NCBI GenBank assembly: GCA_013403005.1
Contig: JACBOA010000006.1
Location: 1 to 64,000, forward strand
DNA length: 64,000 nt
Source: Methanobacteriaceae archaeon
GTDB lineage: Archaea > Methanobacteriota > Methanobacteria > Methanobacteriales > Methanobacteriaceae
Direction of reading: 5' to 3'
A program made the position numbers and the translations under genes. Positions 58,969-64,000 of this stretch are shown here, piece after piece. The first letter of the stretch is position 1, and each line of letters begins with the position of its first letter. The notes under the pieces were generated by a model, which worked only from the letters and a program-made list of their open reading frames with translations, did no database searches and was not told the origin of the DNA.

Positions 58969-59568
58969 TTATTCCTTCTGGTATTTTAACAAGAATTCAT
59001 CGAATCTTTTAAGGGTTTTCTTAAGGCTCCTGAAACCCTCTTCATCCTCCTTCACACCATCCAGGGTGTCCTTAGACCAGAAGTTAGCCCCCAGATTGGC
59101 TCCGAAGGGCCCTCCACTTACAGGTATGGCACCGTTAAGGATGTAAAATGTCATTATCTGCTGAATGGCCAGTTCCTGACCTCCGGCACGATCACCACCT
59201 ACAGAAATGGCCATGCCTATTTTATGCTTCAGGAAGTCAATGTCCACTGCAGCTGCAGCCCGGGTACGGTCCATCACGGCCTTTATCTGGGCGCTAACTC
59301 CGCCATTATAAATGGGGGTGGCTATAATAATCCCGTTTGCTTCCATTAAAAGAGGGTAGAGCTGGTGCATATCATCACGTAAAAGGCACACTTGCTTGCG
59401 AAGACAGTAATCGCAATTACGGCAAGGTCCAATTTCCTTGCCACGAACTGTAAAAAACTCAGTCTCGTATCCTTTATCTTCCAGCATCTTTAGAGTTTCA
59501 GTTAAGACATACTCTGTGGCCTGTTTCCTGGGGCTTCCGCATATTCCTAAAATTTTCTTTGTCACCAT
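58969..59568 (-). CDS. Iron-sulfur flavoprotein (NADPH-dependent FMN reductase family)
   Basis: 199 residues. The flavodoxin-like core begins 'ILGICGSPRKQATEYVL'. A compact Cys motif, 'CRNCDYCLRKQVC' near residue 49, is the 4Fe-4S ligand set of iron-sulfur flavoproteins (Isf). 'ATPIYNGGVSAQIKAVMDR' binds FMN. Such proteins may reduce oxygen or peroxide or carry electrons in methanogens. GGGGGAATTA precedes the ATG. Confidence 0.9.
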   Translation of the reverse strand: MVTKKILGICGSPRKQATEYVLTETLKMLEDKGYETEFFTVRGKEIGPCRNCDYCLRKQVCLLRDDMHQLYPLLMEANGIIIATPIYNGGVSAQIKAVMDRTRAAAAVDIDFLKHKIGMAISVGGDRAGGQELAIQQIMTFYILNGAIPVSGGPFGANLGANFWSKDTLDGVKEDEEGFRSLKKTLKRFDEFLLKYQKE

Positions 59569-60102
59569 TAATTCCCCCTCACTTAAAATAGATTTGAATT
59601 TATTATCTTTTAACTTTTTTTAGTGGTTTTGGAAAGTTTGGTGTAATTGATGGAATTTCCCCTCTGGAATTTCCCCCTCCCATTTTTTTCATACAAATGT
59701 ATCTTTCTTAAGAATGAATGGTGTAATATTGGTGTAATATTTTGATTATGGGGCTGTGATAAATGGTGGGAGTTGCTAAGAGCTTAAGCCAGGCAATTTG
59801 CAGAAGATCTGCCCTCCCATGTGAATGTGGTGGAATATATAGGATAGGTTGATGATTTAGACACTTCACTAAAAGAACATCTGAAATTCCTAGCATTCAA
59901 TTGGAATAGTATCTGCTTTGAGTATGATTGAAAAATTTGACTACGATTGAAAAAATATAGAACCAGTAAATACGATGAATGTTTTAGATCCATCATTTTT
60001 AAAAAAAAATAGTTAACAAAAAGATTCTTTTAAAAAAAATCTTTAAAAGAAAAAAAGAGTTGGATAAGAGCATCTTAAATGCTCTCAGGGATTTTTCAAC
60101 TT
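59569..60102. other. 534 bp spacer with a possible gene remnant
   Basis: There is no intact gene. Direct repeats are GGAATTTCCCC (twice, 59651-59685) and GGTGTAATATT (twice, 59720-59741). From 59746 to 59928 one plus-strand frame reads as protein-like blocks broken by two stops. The end nearest fae-hps is poly-A/T. Confidence 0.4.
59746..59928 (+). pseudogene. Possible decayed gene fragment
   Basis: One frame encodes 'LWGCDKWWELLRA', stop, 'ARQFAEDLPSHVNVVEYIG', stop, 'VDDLDTSLKEHLKFLAFN', all in phase with no frameshift. The blocks have protein-like composition in an otherwise AT-rich spacer. No ribosome binding site or family is recognised. Chance cannot be excluded. Confidence 0.25.
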
Positions 60103-61329
<1,227 letters not shown>

Positions 61330-61516
61330 GATCCTCCTTTTAAAGTCACATTTGATCTATATGGCTAACTGGTATAAATAGAGTGCTATCAAATGTGCAT
61401 GAGAAGTGGAAGACTAAAAGAAATAGGCAAAAATAGAAGGTTTAATCTACCAAATCAGTGAATTTGCAGTCTAAATAAGAACAACACCAGAGAAAAAAAA
61501 TAAAAGATAAGGATGG

Positions 61517-62809
61517 TTAATCTACAATTTTACCATCCAGGTAGTCGGCGTATCCGGCAAGATCCAGCAGTCCATGACCAGAGAAGTTAATTACAATGTT
61601 CTTTTCTTCCCCAGTCTTCTTACAGAGAAGTGCTTCATCTATTCCAGTTTTTATGGCGTGGCAGGTTTCTGGAGCAGGTACGATTCCTTCGGTTCGGGCG
61701 AAGAGCACTCCACTTTTGAAAACATCGGTTTGCTGGACAGATCTTGCTTCTACTATTCCTTCATGGACCAGTAGTGCCACTAAGGGGGCCATACCATGGT
61801 AACGGAGTCCGCCAGCGTGATCTGCGGGTGGAATGAAGTCATGGCCCATACTGTACATCTTGATGAGGGGGGTGAGTCCGGCGGTATCTCCAAAGTCGTA
61901 GCAGTATTCACCCTGAGTCAGGGTGGGGCAGTGGGCGGGTTCCACAGCAATAAACTTACAGTCAATCTTCTCATCCAGCTGGTCCTTAATGAAGGGGAAG
62001 AATGCTCCAGCAAAGTTACTACCTCCTCCAACACATCCCACCATCACATCAGGTGACTCGTCGAATATTTCCAATTGTTTTTTGGTTTCCTGGCCAATAA
62101 CAGTCTGGTGGAGCATGACGTGGTTTAAAACGCTTCCCAGTGAGTAGTAAACTTTTTCATCATTTAAGGCATCTTCAATTGCTTCAGAAATGGCCACTCC
62201 CAGGGTTCCGGGGTGATCTGGATTTTCTGCCAGAACTTTCCTACCGAATTCTGTTCTATCAGTAGGTGATGCTAAGATTTCACCATTGTAGAGTTCCATA
62301 ATGGTTTTTCGGTATGGTTTCTGGTTGAATGAAACTTTAACCATGTAAACTGTACAGTCAATATCCATCAGGTTACAGGCCAGTGAAAGGGCAGTTCCCC
62401 ACTGTCCTGCACCGGTTTCAGTGGTTAAACGCTCAGCTCCGTCCTTTTTAGCATAGTATGCTTGGGCTATGGCAGTGTTCAGCTTGTGACTGCCAGTGGG
62501 GGAGGTGTCTTCCCTTTTATAGAATATCTTGGCAGGGGTGTCCAAGTGTTCTTCCAGGGCTTTAGCTCTGGTCAGTGGGCTGGGTCGTCCCATCTGTTTG
62601 TAAACATTCCTAACTTCTTTGGGTATCTTAATGTATCGCTCTGTGGATAACTCCTGTTCCAACACTCCCTTGGAGAATATTTTCGGCAAGTTTTCCAGTT
62701 GTTTCCCATCTTCAGTCTGGTCGTATGGTGGGAATTCCACTGGCAAGTCTGCTGCAATGTTGTACCATTTTTTAGGTATTTCTTTTTCAGTCAGTTTCAC
62801 ACTGTACAT
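61517..62809 (-). CDS. trpB2: Tryptophan synthase beta chain, type 2
   Basis: 430 residues, longer than TrpB1, as usual for TrpB2. The PLP lysine lies in 'TGSHKLNTAIAQAYYAK', the phosphate loop is 'CVGGGSNFAGAFFP', and 'TTETGAGQWGTALSLACNL' is also present. It joins indole and serine to tryptophan without needing TrpA; no trpA is nearby. GAGGTGTAATCC precedes the ATG. Confidence 0.93.
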   Translation of the reverse strand: MYSVKLTEKEIPKKWYNIAADLPVEFPPYDQTEDGKQLENLPKIFSKGVLEQELSTERYIKIPKEVRNVYKQMGRPSPLTRAKALEEHLDTPAKIFYKREDTSPTGSHKLNTAIAQAYYAKKDGAERLTTETGAGQWGTALSLACNLMDIDCTVYMVKVSFNQKPYRKTIMELYNGEILASPTDRTEFGRKVLAENPDHPGTLGVAISEAIEDALNDEKVYYSLGSVLNHVMLHQTVIGQETKKQLEIFDESPDVMVGCVGGGSNFAGAFFPFIKDQLDEKIDCKFIAVEPAHCPTLTQGEYCYDFGDTAGLTPLIKMYSMGHDFIPPADHAGGLRYHGMAPLVALLVHEGIVEARSVQQTDVFKSGVLFARTEGIVPAPETCHAIKTGIDEALLCKKTGEEKNIVINFSGHGLLDLAGYADYLDGKIVD

Positions 62810-62948
62810 GGATTACACCTCAAACAATTTACATTTTTTTTTAAAAAATTCAGTTATCAATCATTCAATCTGTTGAATCAGGTTATAGATGGGTTTAAAA
62901 CTAAAAAAACCCAAGTTGCTGGTTTTATGTAACTTCCTTAAACATGCA

Positions 62949-62961
62949 TTTCAAGTGTAAT
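62949..62961 (-). repeat. Isolated ORB-type 13-mer upstream of trpB2
   Basis: TTTCAAGTGTAAT matches the left-arm origin copy at 3448-3460 exactly. It lies in the divergent spacer between trpB2 and the DUF1786 gene, without the GAGG block that flanks several origin copies. Confidence 0.55.
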
Positions 62962-63115
62962 GGTGCTTTATTAAATATGGTCTTGGTATATGTTCTGTTC
63001 TTGGTCTTACTTGTTTGAAACACAAATATAATTAGCGTACTATTTAAATCTTTGTTGTATAAATATGTACATTGTTGGTATTGCTTAAATGCAGCTGAAC
63101 ACATATATGTATAAC

Positions 63116-64000
63116 ATGAAAATTCTGGCAATAGATGTGGGTACGGGTACTCAGGATATCATGCTTTATGATTCCAACCATTCCATGGAAAATGCAGTGA
63201 AAATGGTTCTTCCATCTCCCACCAGGATAATGGCAAACCGGATACGGAAACATCATCATGATCTTTTTTTAAGTGGAGAGACCATGGGCGGCGGACCCAT
63301 AAATCGAGCCATAAAAAGTCACCTTGATAAGGGTTATCGGGTGCTAATGACAGAAAAATCTGCCAGAACAGTGAGAGATGACCTGGAAAGAGTTAAAGCA
63401 ATAGGTGTGGAAATCATTCCTGAAGGGGAAAAACATCCTGAAATAGCAGAATTAGAGCTTAAAGATGTTGACTTATCAGCTATCCGGGAATCATTATTAC
63501 AATTTGATGTGGAACTTGAATTTGACTATATGGGGGTGGCAGTGCAGGACCACGGACATCAGGAAGGAACAGGAGATCGAAACTTCCGATTTCAGAAAAT
63601 AAAAGAGAAACTGGATGTTCCACGCACTCCGGAGGAGTTTTCATACTTCAATCAGGTTCCAGAACACTTCACTCGCATGCAGGGAGTTTTCAGAATGTTT
63701 AAAGACTACCGTCCTCTAATTATGGATTCCAAATTTGCATCCATATGTGGAGCAGCTTTGGATCCTGTGGTTGCTGGAATGGATAATCATGTGGTCATGG
63801 ATGTGGGAAATGGACATACCCTGGCTGCTTCATTCACCGATGGAAAGATACATGGAGTATTCGAACACCACACCAGTCTTTTAACTCCAAAGAGGATAGA
63901 AGAACTTGTTCTTAGGCTTTGTGAAGGTAATATAACTCACCAGGAGGTTCATGAGGAGGGGGGTCATGGTGCATGGGCAGTAGAGGGCATAGGTTCATAT
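63116..64000 (+). CDS. DUF1786-family ASKHA-fold protein, partial
   Basis: The frame is open from the ATG at 63116 for 295 codons to the end of the window, so the C-terminus is missing. It opens with an ASKHA phosphate-1 motif 'ILAIDVGTGTQDIMLY', and a second nucleotide-binding block 'NHVVMDVGNGHTLAASF' lies near residue 223. 'AVQDHGHQEGTGDRNFRF' in the middle is typical of DUF1786. Some members are labelled as pyruvate formate-lyase activating enzyme, but no Cys cluster for that role is visible. No ribosome binding site is seen; TATTTAAAT about 75 bp upstream may be the TATA box. Confidence 0.8.
   Translation, partial: MKILAIDVGTGTQDIMLYDSNHSMENAVKMVLPSPTRIMANRIRKHHHDLFLSGETMGGGPINRAIKSHLDKGYRVLMTEKSARTVRDDLERVKAIGVEIIPEGEKHPEIAELELKDVDLSAIRESLLQFDVELEFDYMGVAVQDHGHQEGTGDRNFRFQKIKEKLDVPRTPEEFSYFNQVPEHFTRMQGVFRMFKDYRPLIMDSKFASICGAALDPVVAGMDNHVVMDVGNGHTLAASFTDGKIHGVFEHHTSLLTPKRIEELVLRLCEGNITHQEVHEEGGHGAWAVEGIGSY

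Noticed and set aside
62925..63259. Minus-strand frames opposite the DUF1786 start
   Set aside because: They overlap the better supported plus-strand gene and the trpB2 promoter region, with no protein-like features.

Overview
The window is a 64 kb stretch of a methanogenic archaeon of the order Methanobacteriales, most likely the genus Methanobacterium. Supporting genes are the F420-dependent methylene-H4MPT dehydrogenase (mtd), methanogenesis marker protein 12, a CfbB/CbiA-type amidase for the F430 and cobamide branch, the archaeal mevalonate-pathway dehydratase subunit (aconitase X), a Fae-Hps fusion, a Kae1-Bud32 fusion and an Orc1/Cdc6 initiator. Intergenic DNA is very AT-rich. Start sites often carry GGTGAT or GGAGG type ribosome binding sites. 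The gene content is mostly core metabolism and information processing. I see no insertion sequence, prophage or CRISPR array.

Layout. 0-3 kb: a small UPF0147 protein and two cobalamin genes (cbiG, cobD/cbiB), all on the minus strand. 3.2-4.1 kb: a clear replication origin, with four ORB-like 13-mers pointing one way, about 340 bp of extremely AT-rich DNA, and four 13-mers pointing the other way, directly upstream of orc1/cdc6. 5.7-15.5 kb: mainly minus-strand genes (pyrB, trmI, hef, a 50-residue micro-gene, aconitase X, a RecJ/GAN-type DHH nuclease, rpsO, rdgB) and one plus-strand zinc-ribbon gene. 15.7-23.4 kb: acs, kae1-bud32, cobT, a SpoIIM-like membrane protein, a cyclase and uppP. 23.8-41 kb: a loose branched-chain amino acid region (ilvE, ilvC, ilvN, ilvB, ilvD) mixed with tRNA-Val(CAC), surE, small proteins, marker 12, purD, argF, a TetR regulator, argS and a signal peptidase. 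41-52 kb: an MgtC-like transporter, thrS, an M24 peptidase, a ParA and ParB-like pair, a radical SAM-HhH protein, cfbB and a polymerase-like membrane protein. 52.5-64 kb: mtd, a beta-propeller surface protein, an HD protein, flavoproteins, a TMEM175-like channel, hisB with a ferredoxin, fae-hps, trpB2 and the start of a DUF1786 gene that runs off the end.

Functional themes. Replication, repair and segregation genes are frequent (Cdc6, Hef, RecJ/GAN, ParA). Most of isoleucine/valine synthesis is present but dispersed. Corrin and F430 chemistry is represented by cbiG, cobD, cobT and cfbB.

The most unusual signals lie in non-coding DNA. (1) Two clusters of three TTCTAC-N-GTAGAA palindromes, 23 kb apart, have exactly the same start-to-start spacing (63 then 53 bp, close to whole helical turns). 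(2) Six intergenic arrays are built on a 7-bp TTATAAC unit, and two of them bracket a ParA gene whose partner carries a ParB-like N-terminal motif but no recognisable ParB DNA-binding domain. (3) Isolated origin-type 13-mers occur upstream of mtd and trpB2. Together, (2) and the parA pair are a candidate archaeal partition system. This is inferred from sequence only.
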